From the NCBI RefSeq assembly GCF_003589595.1, contig NW_020653718.1:4820746-4884745 (forward strand): DNA of 64,000 bases, written 5' to 3'. The notes under the pieces were generated by a model. It had not been told where the DNA came from. It saw only the letters and a list, made by a program, of their open reading frames with translations, and ran no database searches. Positions 38,101 through 49,896 of the stretch are shown here, one piece after another. Numbering within the stretch: the stretch's first letter is position 1; every line of letters begins with the position of its first letter. The stretch comes from Hyposmocoma kahamanoa (Eukaryota; Arthropoda; Insecta; Lepidoptera; Cosmopterigidae). The position numbers were made by a program, and so were the translations under genes.

Positions 38101-40494
38101 TATAAACCATTTCAATGAACGGCAGTCACAAGGTTCGCTGGATTTATTCTTGTAGCGACAAGTTTGTAGCTGCGTTTATGTACCTCTAGAAACACGAAGC
38201 ACACTTATTAAGATCCGCCCACATGATTAATTACCAACTATAAAATGATACATCATAAGCATGCCATCGTTACACCTTCTCGGTGTATTTATTCATGTTG
38301 GCGGTTTAACTTGTAGAACAGCTCAATTGCGTTCCGGCGCGGAGCACCTGAGTAAATAGTATCGAATTTAAAAACTACATCGCAAACTTGGAAAAGGATT
38401 TGGGTGCGATAAAAAAACGAATGTTGCTTTTTATGAGAATTTGCAACGCGATTATTGCCATGCGTCTTTTGTGCGCAGCAAATGCAAAAAACGGAGATAT
38501 CGCAATGACGTTTCAATCACAGAGCTTTGTCGTTTTTTCTGTGACTAGTATTGCTTGCATAAACATCTGCGCCTACGCAACGACGTAGCGGCAGGTACAC
38601 GCCGCTACCGTTCTCGCTATCGTCGTCTCGTAATACCTACAACATGTCTATCTTTAATCGAAAATCGTCGTTATCTCTGTACTTTTGGAATCTGCGTTTT
38701 GCATGGATTTGATCGGAGATTTAGTAACCCTGTACAGTGGAGCGCATACACTTCTTTCGAATAAAGATGTTGCGAGTATTTTAATGACCTTTTTGTTCCT
38801 TAAGAACAAATGAGACGAAACTTCTTTATGCAAGTGGTGGCCTTTGGTTCTGATCAATTCAATATGAAATAAAAATACTCATCATGGTGTTAATTTAGAT
38901 CACAAATTATTTTACAAATAAAATTTTAACACTTGCATATTTAAAATTGTCATTCATTTGTGAACGTTTTGATTGACTTCGCTTCCGGCTCGAAGGCCAC
39001 TACGCGGTTACCGTTAAATTCGTATAATTTTCAACGTGACCGAGGCATTGATGCGATTCGCGACATTAACGACGTACGGAGCGAACACGACTAGCGAACG
39101 CCCTGTCTGGCACTGTGCGCTTTCGGCTTGCCACAACCTGGCAAATGAGGCTTGTGACTTTGATTTTAAAGTGATTATTGACGACAGGCGCCCTGCGATT
39201 GCGGCCGTTTCATTGGAAATTAAGAAGGAAATCCAGGCAGAATTCGAAATGACTATACTCTCTATTTCGAGCCAATAACGCTAAATCTAAAACATTTTTA
39301 AGAAACTAGAAAAATTGATACATATAGCGATCGACATATTAACATAGCTATCGACCACAGACCACATCTATCGACACTACTACGAGGGAATTTTAGAGGA
39401 CGATTGAGATGCGAAGAAAAATTTATTATTTTCGATAATGCAAACGATCAACTGAGTAGCAGAACTCGTGTGACAAGGGAAACAGTTTCCAAAAAGGAGT
39501 TATTTACACAAAAAATGTTGATAAGTATTCGGTAGTCTCGCCTCAGAGTAACCCAAGTTAGCTTTCCTAGATCTAATACAACTATGACTGGCGAACTAAC
39601 CGTCAATTGTTTGCAGGAGTTGCCGATTTTAGTCACTAAAATTTTTATACTCATCCGAATTTTGTCGCAGTTGAGATAATTATTTACAACCAAAATAATT
39701 TGGGACCTTGGAACAGTCGGAAAGAGTTCCAAACCCGACACTTTCCTTTTCAGTTCCCAATCACACTATTCTTCCGCTAAGGAATACGAATATGATAGCA
39801 TGATTGCATAATTTTATTAAATTAATATATTATTAAACCTTTTTTCGTTTCAATACTTTTATATAGAAGGGCATTTCATACGTTAATTCCTATCATCGTC
39901 ATTGTTTGTTTTTGTACGCGAGGACACGCGGTCGCAGTGTGTGCGCGACGGGCGTGGGACCACGGATTAATTTGGCGGCTTAATTAGGTAATCCCATTAC
40001 CGTGATCTGACCGTCGCCACCGCCTCGTCGCCTCGTCGTCGCCTCGTCGCCTCGTCGCTTGCTACATACATATCTTGAATTATTCCTCGTACTTACATTT
40101 TGTCAAGAGCGCTCTATGTAACTCGTATCGCTCACTTCTCAAACGAGTTCTTAAATTTATTGGTGTCGTTACATTGTCAGCGTACCGGCAGGCACAAGCA
40201 GGTTGAGGAGCCGGGCTGTTACTGTGTTGAGGAAAGGAACAGCGCTGTCATGTGTATGGCTTCGCAGGCAATGCAAGCGCGCGTGTCGTCGTGTCTCGCA
40301 CCTCGCGAAGCTTCCTGCTTCTAATATTGCGGCTAATACCGAAGCCCACAGACGATTCTTGCTTACAAATACATTAGTGTTATCTTCGGTGTTTATTTGT
40401 TTAATTAACCAGCGCCATGAGCGACGTTACGATCCAGTGTTTACAAGTGTATAATAATTCTCTAATGTAATGCACTCTTCGTTTGTTGTTGCAG
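38101..40494. other. intronic stretch before the 48-nt exon
   Basis: No recognised gene. A CCTCGTCG-type GC repeat lies at 40,021-40,058. A good polypyrimidine tract and acceptor (cgtttgttgttgcag) sit at the right end. Confidence 0.4.
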
Positions 40495-40542
40495 AAGAGT
40501 CGGGCGAGCTGATCAAGTCGCCTTCGCCGCCGCCCAGTCACG
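40495..40542 (+). CDS. nub: POU gene common upstream exon (48 nt)
   Basis: Acceptor tttgttgttgcag and donor GTACGT bracket 48 nt that encode (x)ESGELIKSPSPPPSH plus one G. It starts with two bases of a codon and ends with one. Its final G plus AT at 48,455 gives Asp, so it joins the downstream exon in frame as ...PPPSHDGSASG. All three candidate upstream exons can feed it. The length and phases make it a symmetric cassette, so it could also be skipped. Confidence 0.75.
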
Positions 40543-40707
40543 GTACGTACCTGTGGCTCGTTGCTCGGCAGCCCCGCACTTACGTATTTACTGCCTCACT
40601 ACATTTAAAATTAGTTTCTTTCATTTACTTATTACAAAACACGAGTTTTTAGTATTTCTTTGAATGTATAGGTACTTGTGCATATTGTTGTTTGTTATTG
40701 TACGAAT

Positions 40708-40927
40708 GTTTTTTTATAATATCAAGTAACAGGATGAACAAGCAGTCGTGCGCCTGATGGTAAGCTATACGCCTGTCCATAACAGTTGCAGTGCCATTGA
40801 GAGCTTTAAATCGCAATAATCTCAGGGGCATTGCCACTGCGTCTGACACCCTGAGACATAAGTTGACAAGTACCATGTGCCTGTAACTTCACTAGCACCC
40901 TTACCATTGCAAACCGGAACGCAGTAA
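40708..40927 (+). repeat. interspersed repeat family R3, left-part copy
   Basis: Matches 37,781-38,000 (tttataatatcaa, gcgcctgatggtaagcta, ggggcattgccactgcg). It stops at gcagtaat, where LINE sequence begins. Confidence 0.7.
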
Positions 40928-41430
40928 TTGCAAATATTGAATACATTTCTAGAGGAATCTTATTATATAAACGTATACATTTCTCCTGAAGTAAATTCTT
41001 GACTTTTTAAAGGTAACTGTCAAGAACAGCCAGTTTACTTTTATTCCTGGTTTTGATACACCTTCCATCACTATTTTTAGTGATAAAAAGTCTTCTACCG
41101 TAAATAACATTTACATAAATGTACGAGTCCAGTAGGTACCCATAAGAATTTTAATTTCTTTAAGCTCTGGAAACCAGTTTGAAATTGCCTTGATTGCACG
41201 TTTCTTCTCGATAAAGAGGATATTAATGTCCGCGGCACTACCCCAAAACAAAATGACGTATAACATTAAATGGTTTGTACGTCTCAAAGCTTTCGTATTT
41301 TTATAATCGCGGACACTGCAGTGCAGAGCCGTTTCGACAACTTTATTTGTTATTTGTCAACCCCATTGCAATTTTACGTCGAAGTTTATCTTAGGTCAAA
41401 AATACAAGTGTATCTACGAGATTCAATTTT
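40928..41430 (-). mobile_element. LINE fragment (family F2), copy 2
   Basis: Matches the minus-strand LINE at 52,400-52,900 over blocks such as caagaacagccagttta, ttaatttcttta, gcacgtttct and ttaatgtccgcggcactacccca. It lacks the 3' tail and is heavily mutated. Confidence 0.65.
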
Positions 41431-43919
41431 TCATACCTGTTTACGTAGATATTATATAACTATGATGTTGTACACTCTGTCCAACATTAGGTAATGTAAA
41501 TTTCACATAATTTCTTTTGTCCTATTAAGATGCAGGCAATTAACCGCAAAACCACTCTGCCACCTTTGAAAGAGCATTGTTCACAGTGACACGTGAATAT
41601 TGGTGCATTATAATAACATTACAAACGGGAATAAAAACACGATAATATCGTTTAATAGGTATTTGCAAACCTACCGATTGTCCCGAAGTGTCGGTTACAT
41701 CGCAGTGGTCGTGGCCACGGCAGTGTAGGTAATCTTCATCCACGTCTGACGGCGCAAAGAGTCGAAAAGAACGTACAGTCATCGGGAGGTTAGTAGACAA
41801 CCAGCTTAAATATTCTATGTTAAAGGAGTGACGGACAAAATCGGCCACGGCCATCGTCAATGCCCCATACCGACTGCACTCCCGGCATAAATGAACAACA
41901 CGGCGGTTACTCCGAAGGAAGTCTTGCTATATCAAACACCTAGTCTACAAAGTTGACTGCAGTTGCGGTTGTTGTTGCCCAAAATCGTTCTTGCTCTTGC
42001 ATTTCTACGAGCCCAAGACCAAGGCCGCCTAATTGTACCAAGGCCAACACCGACCCTGCAAGATTTGAGTAAGAACAAGACTGGGCTAGCGAGACTCGTG
42101 CGTCTCGCAGTTACGGTAAGCTGAGGCACGGCCTTTAAGTAGATATTGATGTATTTGGTTTCAAACCAATATCGATATTGACAAATCTAATCGAAAGTTC
42201 TAACAACAAAGTTGGATGTTTGTTATAATTCGAAAATATATCTTGTCAATAATTATATTTTGAAGTAAGGTAGTGTTTTCTTCACATAAAATAATGAGTA
42301 CCAGCGACAAAAATCAAGAGCTCTACCAAAGTTAGCGAATTATCAATGTTAACACACACAGAAAATGGAAAAAAGATCTAACGAGCTGGCGCTGACACCG
42401 GCGAACGCAGTGATGCTGACATTATTGCTTGGCGGCAAAAATAGGCAAGGTGGCGATACTTCCCTGGACGAACGCTTTCGCAAGGAGCGCTACTGCTACA
42501 AACTAATCATTCCTGAAATGAAGTAAAGTTTTGCTTCTGCTCATGTCCAGCCACACCGCCGTCAATACAATTGGTAAAAACGTAGTCTAAATTAAGAGGT
42601 GCTCTTAATAAAATAATAATAAACACTTAATTATTCTTAATTACTTTTACAGTATTTATAATTTGTATTGGTTTAAAGGTAAGCCCGTTGAAATGAAAAG
42701 AAATAAAAAAATATCTACTGAAAGATCGTATAACGACACTTGACATTGTCACGACTATTTTAAACCTAGGTAGCTCCAAGATTTTGTGTAAAGAAATCAG
42801 ACTATTTTAAAAACTTTGGATCATCTGCTTTTATAATTTGATTGACAATTCTAAAGTTGACGTCCTTCCATTAAGTAATTTATTATGTTGCAAGATTTCA
42901 GTTTTCAATTTTATTATTAAAAAACAAAACATTGATTTAGATCCAACTCAAACGCTGTGTCGCAAAATATGTAACAAAATCATTGAAACAGTTTCAATAA
43001 AATAAGTAAATAAAAATAAAAATATTAGTGTTGTTAGATCTTACATATTAAACTTCAACACCCTTTGACTACTTTTATGATTATTACTATCACCCAGTGA
43101 CTAAATTTCAAAGAATTTTTTTGGTTTTAGATCTAAAAAACATTATCATGTTTCAAGTTTTACTCAATTGAAAACGGAATTATGAATTTAGTGAGGTGAT
43201 CACAATACGGAACACGGTCAAGTACTTTTACTTATATGTTTTCACTAATCAGTATTTTTATTCGGACATAGTGCATTCTGTCTCAGAAATCAACAAGAAT
43301 GCGCCTTTTTATACAGTTTTATATTCAGTCAGTGGCATATGGCGTTCCAACGCCACAGCACGAACATTTTGGATCGGTGCGTTTATTATTGCTACAATTA
43401 ATTAGGATACAGGTTGAGATTACGTTTTAAAACACAAGGTTTAAATTAAAATAAACTTAAGGTTATTCAACTACAATTGAGAAAATATTTGTTTAAAAAC
43501 CAAGATAACGAATCAACAGGAAAACTTGTTTAATAATGAAATACACTGTTAAACTTTGTGACTAATATTATTAACGACTAGCCTAACTAAAGAAATATAT
43601 CTCTCTACTGGTGATGAAGCAAGTTGACATTACTTTGACGATTACACTTACTATTTCTAGTCTTTCAGGGCTCTGGGAATATTTTATTGTGCATCTGAAT
43701 TTTCATACCCGTTTAACCCTTGTCATAACAGTTTAGTTTAATTATTTGCTTTGAAGAATATTCGTACCCACATTCGAGGTGTCTGAATTCAATCGAAAGT
43801 TTATCATAGAATGTATCTAGTATAACAAGACGCAAAATTGCATAATACCAATTCCATGCTTATGGTGAGCATGCCTATCGAGAAGTGGTGAAGCACTTCC
43901 AACGTGTTTGGATTTTTAT
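41431..43919. other. intronic stretch, mostly unrecognised
   Basis: Contains the R3 fragment at 42,402-42,503. The rest is AT-rich without recognisable coding remnants. Confidence 0.4.
42402..42503 (+). repeat. interspersed repeat family R3, right-part copy
   Basis: Matches the 3' third of the 37,781 copy (gaacgcagtgatgctgacatt, aaaaataggcaaggtggc, aaggagcgctactgctac). Confidence 0.65.
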
Positions 43920-45680
43920 AAAGTATTTGATGAGGTCTGGTACGCAAGCCTTTAAAGCAAGCTTCCCTCTTATGAGCTTCCCAAAGACCTTTGCAATTGA
44001 ATCTCGAATTTTGAGCCAAATTTCGATTTGAGTGGTTTTAGAAAGCTACTCTTTCGAATATCGGGCGATAGATGCCAGAGGTCCTTAGGGTTCCGTAATC
44101 CATACTGTCTGCAAGTCTCTTTCTGCTCCATAGCAACGATATGTTAATTCCAGCTACAATTGGAAATACTGACGACAGCACAGTTGTAGACAGGTACTTG
44201 TCCAATACAGGGGTCAGTGGTGCAGAAATTCAGTCTTGCCGAGAGTCCACGGTTAGTAGTTTTCATTTGACACTTAAGGCAGTTCAACGTTACCAAAACG
44301 CAGGCCAGTCTTATCTCAACAAAATGGAGTCCCTTTGACTTGCCTCCGACTTTTCGTATTTTATCCATACCGATAGCCGACGGTCGCCAGCTACTTGGAA
44401 TGGACCTGTCTGTTTGAACTTCGGGATATACATGAAATCCGTGGCCAAAAATCAGCCAGAAAGCTTGGCGTCCTTCCCAAAGTGAGGCATTAACTTCACG
44501 CCGGGACAAGCACCATGTCTTTCTACGTTAGTTTTGATTATAGTGACTCTCCCTACCTACCCTTACGTATACGCATACGAAAAGGAAACCATAACCTGTG
44601 CGCGCACAGGAACTTTACAAATTCAGGTTTTACCCCAGACCAGCCAGTATACAGGGTTCTCACAGACCTCTGTCACTTGACTTCATCCTATTCTTACCCT
44701 CCCTATTTTCCAGATAGATATCGGAGCTGTAGGCACGCTCACTTCCCGTTGCGCATTGCATAACTAGCAGTTGCTACCCTTAAACTGTCGACTCTGAGTC
44801 AACTACCAAATCTCCTCATTGGTGGCGGAGCTGTAAGCCACGCTCATATCCCGGCGCCGAATAACGACGTCTCTCCAGTTCCCAATAACCTAAGCGGCTG
44901 GAGGGACTGGAGGATATCTAGCTTATCCTCTACTAGCTCTCCGGGCTAGTGCCGGAGATGCCAGTCGTAGTGACCTGCGACAATATCCGGACATATCTTT
45001 CAACTTAAAGGGCAACTCACGTACCCCGCGCGTCTCCTCGCATACAGGTCGCATACACGTCATCAACTACTACTACGCTACTACGACGCGCTAGCTGCTC
45101 ACGAGACAGACTCCCCGGACACATGCAAAATCGGGGCAGACAAACATGTCCGTCTTTGCAGCAACCCTAGCAAAGCAAAGAAAAGCAAAGGCGTATCATT
45201 GGCAGAGGGCTTGACGCGGACGCCCGCTGTACTCTAGTCTTGCCGTCGAGACCGTAGTCTCTCCGGAAAACCCTACCTCTCGGGTCAGTAGATTCGGTCG
45301 TGTATGGAGAACAGTTGCCACCTATGGGATAATTGTACTAAATACCAACTGGCCACCTTGGAATCGGATGAAAAGCGTGCCAACAGGCTTATATTTAAGT
45401 GACTTGGAATTAGTAGACATGGAGTTGAACTTTGAACAACCCTTTAAAGTTGCTTGCTTGTCGGTATTGTACAGGATATATTACGGTGACTGTGTGAGGG
45501 AATGGCACGACTTAATTCCGCCTTCCCCTTTCCATCATCAAGGGGACAAGACATAGGCTGAGGTTCCACCCCTACGTTGTGGATATTCTAAGGATGCGAA
45601 TCCTCCGCCAAGCGTCCCGCTTCCACATTTATAAGGCGGTACAACTTAAGCCTTGTCAAAGCGAGAGTGAGTAGGCATTA
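43920..45680 (+). mobile_element. Jockey-like LINE remnant with a nested insertion
   Basis: The plus strand carries the same family as 22,575-23,926. RT fragments lie near 43,925-44,030; DDSTVVDRYLSNTGVSGAEIQ is at about 44,168-44,230; the C-terminal YRIYYGDC...LIPPSPFHH is near 45,470-45,540. Collinearity with the minus copy is interrupted between about 44,505 and 45,312 by roughly 800 bp of foreign sequence. Many frameshifts; inactive. Confidence 0.8.
44506..45312. mobile_element. unidentified ~800-bp insertion in the LINE
   Basis: Sequence absent from the homologous position of the other LINE copy. It contains a degenerate internal repeat (ggagctgtaggcacgctcac at 44,723 and ggagctgtaagccacgctca at 44,827, spacing 104 bp) and no convincing coding frame. 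Boundaries are approximate and no target-site duplication was found. Confidence 0.5.
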
Positions 45681-47399
45681 TTTTAGTGTTCATGCTCCGT
45701 CGTCGACCTCATCGTCACTTTCCGTCAGGTGCGATGGAGATGAAATGCGCACCTATTTTTTAATTTAAAAAATACGAATAAGATTCAAATTGTTCAACAC
45801 CTATTCTATGTATTTAGTAAAATGTTTGTTTAGCTATTTGTACCCTCAAAAATAAAATAAACAAATACATGCACTGTGCAGTGATTACGTCACAGTACAA
45901 ATGTTTTGTCAAATGTTGCGATTCTCTAACAATTCAGCCAGCTCAGGCGAGGGGCCACCTGCGGCGCGAAAGAGTATATTCTACCTTTGTCCAGACTTCG
46001 TGGACACGAATTGCCATGGCCGATTTACAAGTCTTTAAATTGGCTTCGGACTCAGATTAGTCCGAAAGAGGACAATTTGGTCACATTTATTCCGGGCCAT
46101 AATACCTAGTGTAGTGTGCATACATATCGATACAATAAGAACAAAAACCAAAATAAAGAAATTTACACATACAATTTGCATAGGTACTTGCGTCGCATAA
46201 CATGAAGGTCGAACTTTTGCTGAGCGATTTCAACAATAAATTGACAATCCTTTTGAAAGATTTATTTTATAATCGAAAATTTACAGCTGACTTTAAAAGA
46301 TGAGTAAATTTGCAGTTGAACCCACAAATTAAATCATTTACGAGTTTCCGCCTGTCCCCAGTTAGGGTATGCTATATATCAGAGATCATGACCCGCCGTG
46401 CGCCGGAATAGTTTGCTATAAACCCTTCAGCGGCGGCGTTCCCACGACGACACAAATTTAATTTCAATAAAGTGGCTACAACTCAGTTGAGAATACGTTT
46501 TAAACGACCGGCTAAGTGTATGCACCCCATCGATGAAGTCGCGCTAGCCATCTGAGGCGCCCCGCGGGACCGCGCCGGCTTCGCCGTCGGTGCATTACTG
46601 CCAAATAAACGGACGCATAATATAATTCCCGAACGTTTCATGTGCTCAACTTAACGCCACCGTGCCCGCCGCCGCCGCCCCCGCGCCGCTCCGGCCCCCT
46701 CACCTGCTCTCTAGTGTCACTAAGCGACAAGTCTATGAGCTTATTATTTGACTTTAAAAGCGGGAAAGTCGTAAAAACATATTTTATTTATCTCGACATT
46801 TTGGACGTGTTGCAGCGTCCATGGCTCGAAGGAATTGAAGAGGTTTACACGATTAAGTCCCTAATTTAAAATCAAATAATGTGTGAAAATCGTGAAAGTT
46901 GAAATGAATGCATATGTCAGTGATTATGTTTGCGTAAGCGTACCACAATCCCCTACTGTTTTCTAGTACGAGTACACCCAACTTGCTACATTAATAAATC
47001 ACATACTATTGTGATTGTGCCTATTTCTTTGATAATAATTTGGGCAACCCTTCAATACCTGACGACGAGACTCAGGGAAGGATTACATCTTGTTTACACT
47101 CTCACCGCATTGTGTGCGTCGCGTGCTCTGCACCCCGGCTGCGCAAGCGCACGCGTGTCCACGACAATAAAGAACGCACCTTCACCCCTTTCTTGTACTC
47201 AGGTTTAACTCTTCATAAAGTACGTCATTGTTACCGTGAGTTGATCGATGTGTTGTTCAAATGCGCTCGTTTGCATGCAATAGCCGCCCACCGCGTAAGT
47301 CACGTTCATGTCACGTTACCAACTAGCGCTCAATTTCCCGTCACGTGAAAAGACTAGTACTAGACTTGTACGAACTAACTGTCAACAAAAACCTCGACA
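45681..47399. other. intronic stretch, nothing recognised
   Basis: Includes a GC-rich island at 46,540-46,700 and an octamer complement ATTTGCAT at 46,174-46,181. No gene or transposon coding remnant seen. Confidence 0.4.
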
Positions 47400-48275
47400 T
47401 TATAAATAAATAAATAAAATAATAAAATTGTTTATTGAATAACGTATTGTACAAACGAATAACTAAAGACTAACTGTGCGAATAAATGTAAAATATAACA
47501 CATATACCTGAACTAGGAGAATCCTAATTATACAGGTGAACATATGACGATTAAATTATAAACAAAAAAAATATTGAAATGTAAACAAAACAATAATAAT
47601 AATTAAACAATGAAATGCAAATCATAACCTATTACGCTTAAATTAAGCAACATTTATTTTGGGATAATTAATAAATTCTCTGTATCATCGTAGGACATAT
47701 TTTGAAGGAATTCTTGGAGAATTTTCTTAACCTTTATGTACCATAAATGATATATGGCCAATTTGGCGTTTAATTTATTGTACAAAATTGGGCCAAGAAA
47801 CACAAAAAATCTGGAAATAAACACATGTTTTGATGATACAATTTTGGGGCAGACAATATCTTTCCGTCTTTTGTTAGTGTTTTCAGTACAATATGAGAGT
47901 GCAATGTGCTGTTTGAGAAATGTGGACTTAATAAATAATTGCCTTACAGTTAGTACCTTAGTCGACTTATACAGAAGGTTAGTGGGGTAAAGGAAAGGGC
48001 GGAAGGTAGAAACCTTTAGAACGGCTCGCTGGGCCCTCTCAAGGGTTAGTAATGAAGTTTTAGCAATACCACCCCAAAATGTAATGCAATATGTAATAAT
48101 TGATTGACATATGGCATAATAAACTTGCCTGATTATTATAAAATCAGCAAAAGCGCCATGTAGTTTTTTAAACACATACATTAGCTTACGGATTCGACCG
48201 CTTCGCATATCGAAGTGCTTAAAAGAGAGGTTATCATCTATTGTAACACCTAAATACTTTACATTAATTATTCGG
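47400..48275 (-). pseudogene. LINE reverse transcriptase C-terminal fragment and 3' UTR
   Basis: The minus-strand frame 47,654-48,208 extends in frame to about 48,270 (NVKYLGVTIDDNLSFK). It covers the RT thumb and C-terminal region: YYAICQSIITYCITFWGG, LERAQRAVLKV, RFFVFLGPILYNKL, then MSYDDTENLL. The 3' UTR ends in an A/T-rich tail near 47,400. The palm motifs are absent (5' truncation). It lies only about 180 bp upstream of the first large POU exon. Confidence 0.85.
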
Positions 48276-48454
48276 TTAGTCGGTTATTCGATCTCATAGC
48301 GGCGACGCGACGCCTGCCATCCCCGTAGGAAATGTGATGACAATTTTTTTACAATTTCTGTGCGATCTATTTATATTTATGAATATAGTTTTTCACAGAA
48401 GGTAAAGGAAGAGGTAAGAAAGAGCGCGAAGACTGATATCTGTGCGATTTACAG

Positions 48455-48681
48455 ATGGTTCGGCGAGCGGCGAGGGAGAGGGCGAGGGCGAGCATTCGGG
48501 CGACGAACGTGCTCCCTCTCCGCCGCGTGCGCCCTCTGCGGCCCTCCCGCTGCCCGCTCACCCACACGCACACGCACCGCATGGGCTGCTCCACAGTGGA
48601 GGCGCAGGCTCGGCGCTTGCGCAGCTGCAACACTTGCTGCTGACGCAGCACGGCGCGCACTCGCTCTTATTGCACACACAG
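48455..48681 (+). CDS. nub: POU gene exon, low-complexity N-terminal region
   Basis: The acceptor gtgcgatttacag and the donor at 48,682 (GTCAGA) bound 227 nt. Translation begins (G)AT as Asp-Gly-Ser and is rich in Gly/Glu, Pro/Ser and His. It contains LAQLQHLLLTQHGAHSLLLH and ends at a codon boundary (HTQ). The acidic start, the His/Ala repeats and the Leu/Gln-rich end resemble the activation-type N-termini of Pdm proteins. Confidence 0.85.
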
Positions 48682-48766
48682 GTCAGAGAGCGTCGAGGCT
48701 GGACCTCCTTATAGCGATCGGCGAGACATGAGTGCTCGCCCGCTAACAATTAACCAACGTCCGCAG

Positions 48767-48851
48767 GTGCAGCAGGCGGTAGCGCAGGCAGCCGCGCAAC
48801 AACTGCAGCAGCTGCAGGCGCGTGCCGCCGCCCTGCCCGTGCCCACCACTG
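48767..48851 (+). CDS. nub: POU gene exon, Gln/Ala-rich
   Basis: Acceptor cgtccgcag and donor GTAACC. The 85 nt encode VQQAVAQAAAQQLQQLQARA, then AALPVPTT, plus one G. It follows the previous exon after an 85-bp intron and continues the Gln-rich segment in frame. Confidence 0.85.
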
Positions 48852-48998
48852 GTAACCGAGACACACTTTGAATTGAACATCGCGATGATTTGTCACAATG
48901 CTATTCACACTTTTTTTTCTACAACACAAGTGAGCTACAGGGCTCGCGCGTGTCGCGCTGGCTGCGGAGCTCGAGTCGCTGACCGAGGGCCGTTTCAG

Positions 48999-49259
48999 GT
49001 GCGGGCCGGTCCCCGTCGCCGCCGCGGCGCACGCCGCCGGGCGCGGGCGCCTTCCTGACGCCGCTGACGCCGGGCTCGGGCCGGGCGCGCAGCCCCCCGC
49101 ACCCGCACCAGCTCCCTCCGCACTCGCAGGCGCACACGCCGCTGCACGCGCACGCGCACAAGCCGCGCGCGCTCGAGCCCGCCGTCGCCGACGACACCGC
49201 CGACCTCGAGGAGCTCGAACACTTCGCCAAGACCTTCAAGCAGCGCCGCATCAAGCTGG
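48999..49259 (+). CDS. nub: POU gene exon, start of the POU-specific domain
   Basis: Acceptor cgtttcag and donor GTGAGT. The exon starts with two bases completing Gly and ends with one. Pro/Ser- and His/Ala-rich sequence ([17 protein letters not shown]..., [10 protein letters not shown]) leads into [20 protein letters not shown] and IKL. That is the first helix of the POU-specific domain, nearly identical to nub/pdm2 and vertebrate Oct-1/2. Confidence 0.95.
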
Positions 49260-49339
49260 GTGAGTGCGGCCAGAGATAGCTCGGCGGGAACATGGGTCGT
49301 CGCGAGGTCGCCTCTCACCGCCACCACTACATTGTGCAG

Positions 49340-49731
49340 GATTCACGCAGGGCGATGTCGGGCTGGCGATGGGCAAGCTGTACGGGAACGACTTCTCCCA
49401 GACTACGATATCGCGGTTCGAGGCGCTGAACCTGAGCTTCAAGAACATGTGCAAATTGAAGCCGCTGCTGCAAAAGTGGCTCGAGGACGCGGACTCGTCA
49501 CTAGCGGGCGGCGGGGGCGGGGGCGGGGCGGCGCTGGGCGCGGGCCTGGCCGAGGCCGTGGGTCGCCGCCGCAAGAAACGCACCTCCATCGAGTCGGGCG
49601 TGCGCGTGGCGCTCGAGAAGGCCTTCATGCAGAACCCCAAGCCCACCAGCGAGGAGATCGCCGCCCTGGCCGACGCGCTCTGCATGGAGAAGGAAGTGGT
49701 GCGCGTCTGGTTCTGCAACCGCCGGCAAAAG
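49340..49731 (+). CDS. nub: POU gene exon, POU-specific domain and homeodomain
   Basis: Acceptor cattgtgcag and donor GTGCGC. The 392 nt complete the POU-specific domain ([20 protein letters not shown], then [20 protein letters not shown], then [12 protein letters not shown]). A 23-residue Gly/Ala-rich linker (seven consecutive Gly) follows. Then come the homeodomain residues [13 protein letters not shown]..., [12 protein letters not shown] and [14 protein letters not shown]. The recognition-helix Cys in WFCNRR is the POU-type position 50. The linker is compositionally unlike that recalled for Drosophila nub, but the core identity is unambiguous. Confidence 0.98.
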
Positions 49732-49823
49732 GTGCGCCTCCCCGCCGCGCCGACGCCGGGCGTCCACCGTGCGTCGCGAAGAGCTCGGCGAGCCGAGACT
49801 CATAGCGCGTTTTCCCCCCGCAG

Positions 49824-49896
49824 GAGAAGCGGATCAACCCGCCCGCGGGCGAGGGCGGCGGCGGGCCGGCGGGCGCGTCGCCGGGCGCGCTGCTGC
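49824..49896 (+). CDS. nub: POU gene exon, homeodomain end, running into the gap
   Basis: Acceptor tttccccccgcag. Begins EKRINPP directly after RRQK, completing the class 2 homeodomain signature. Gly/Ala-rich sequence ([17 protein letters not shown]) then runs into the run of N. The true 3' end of this exon is unknown. Confidence 0.9.
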
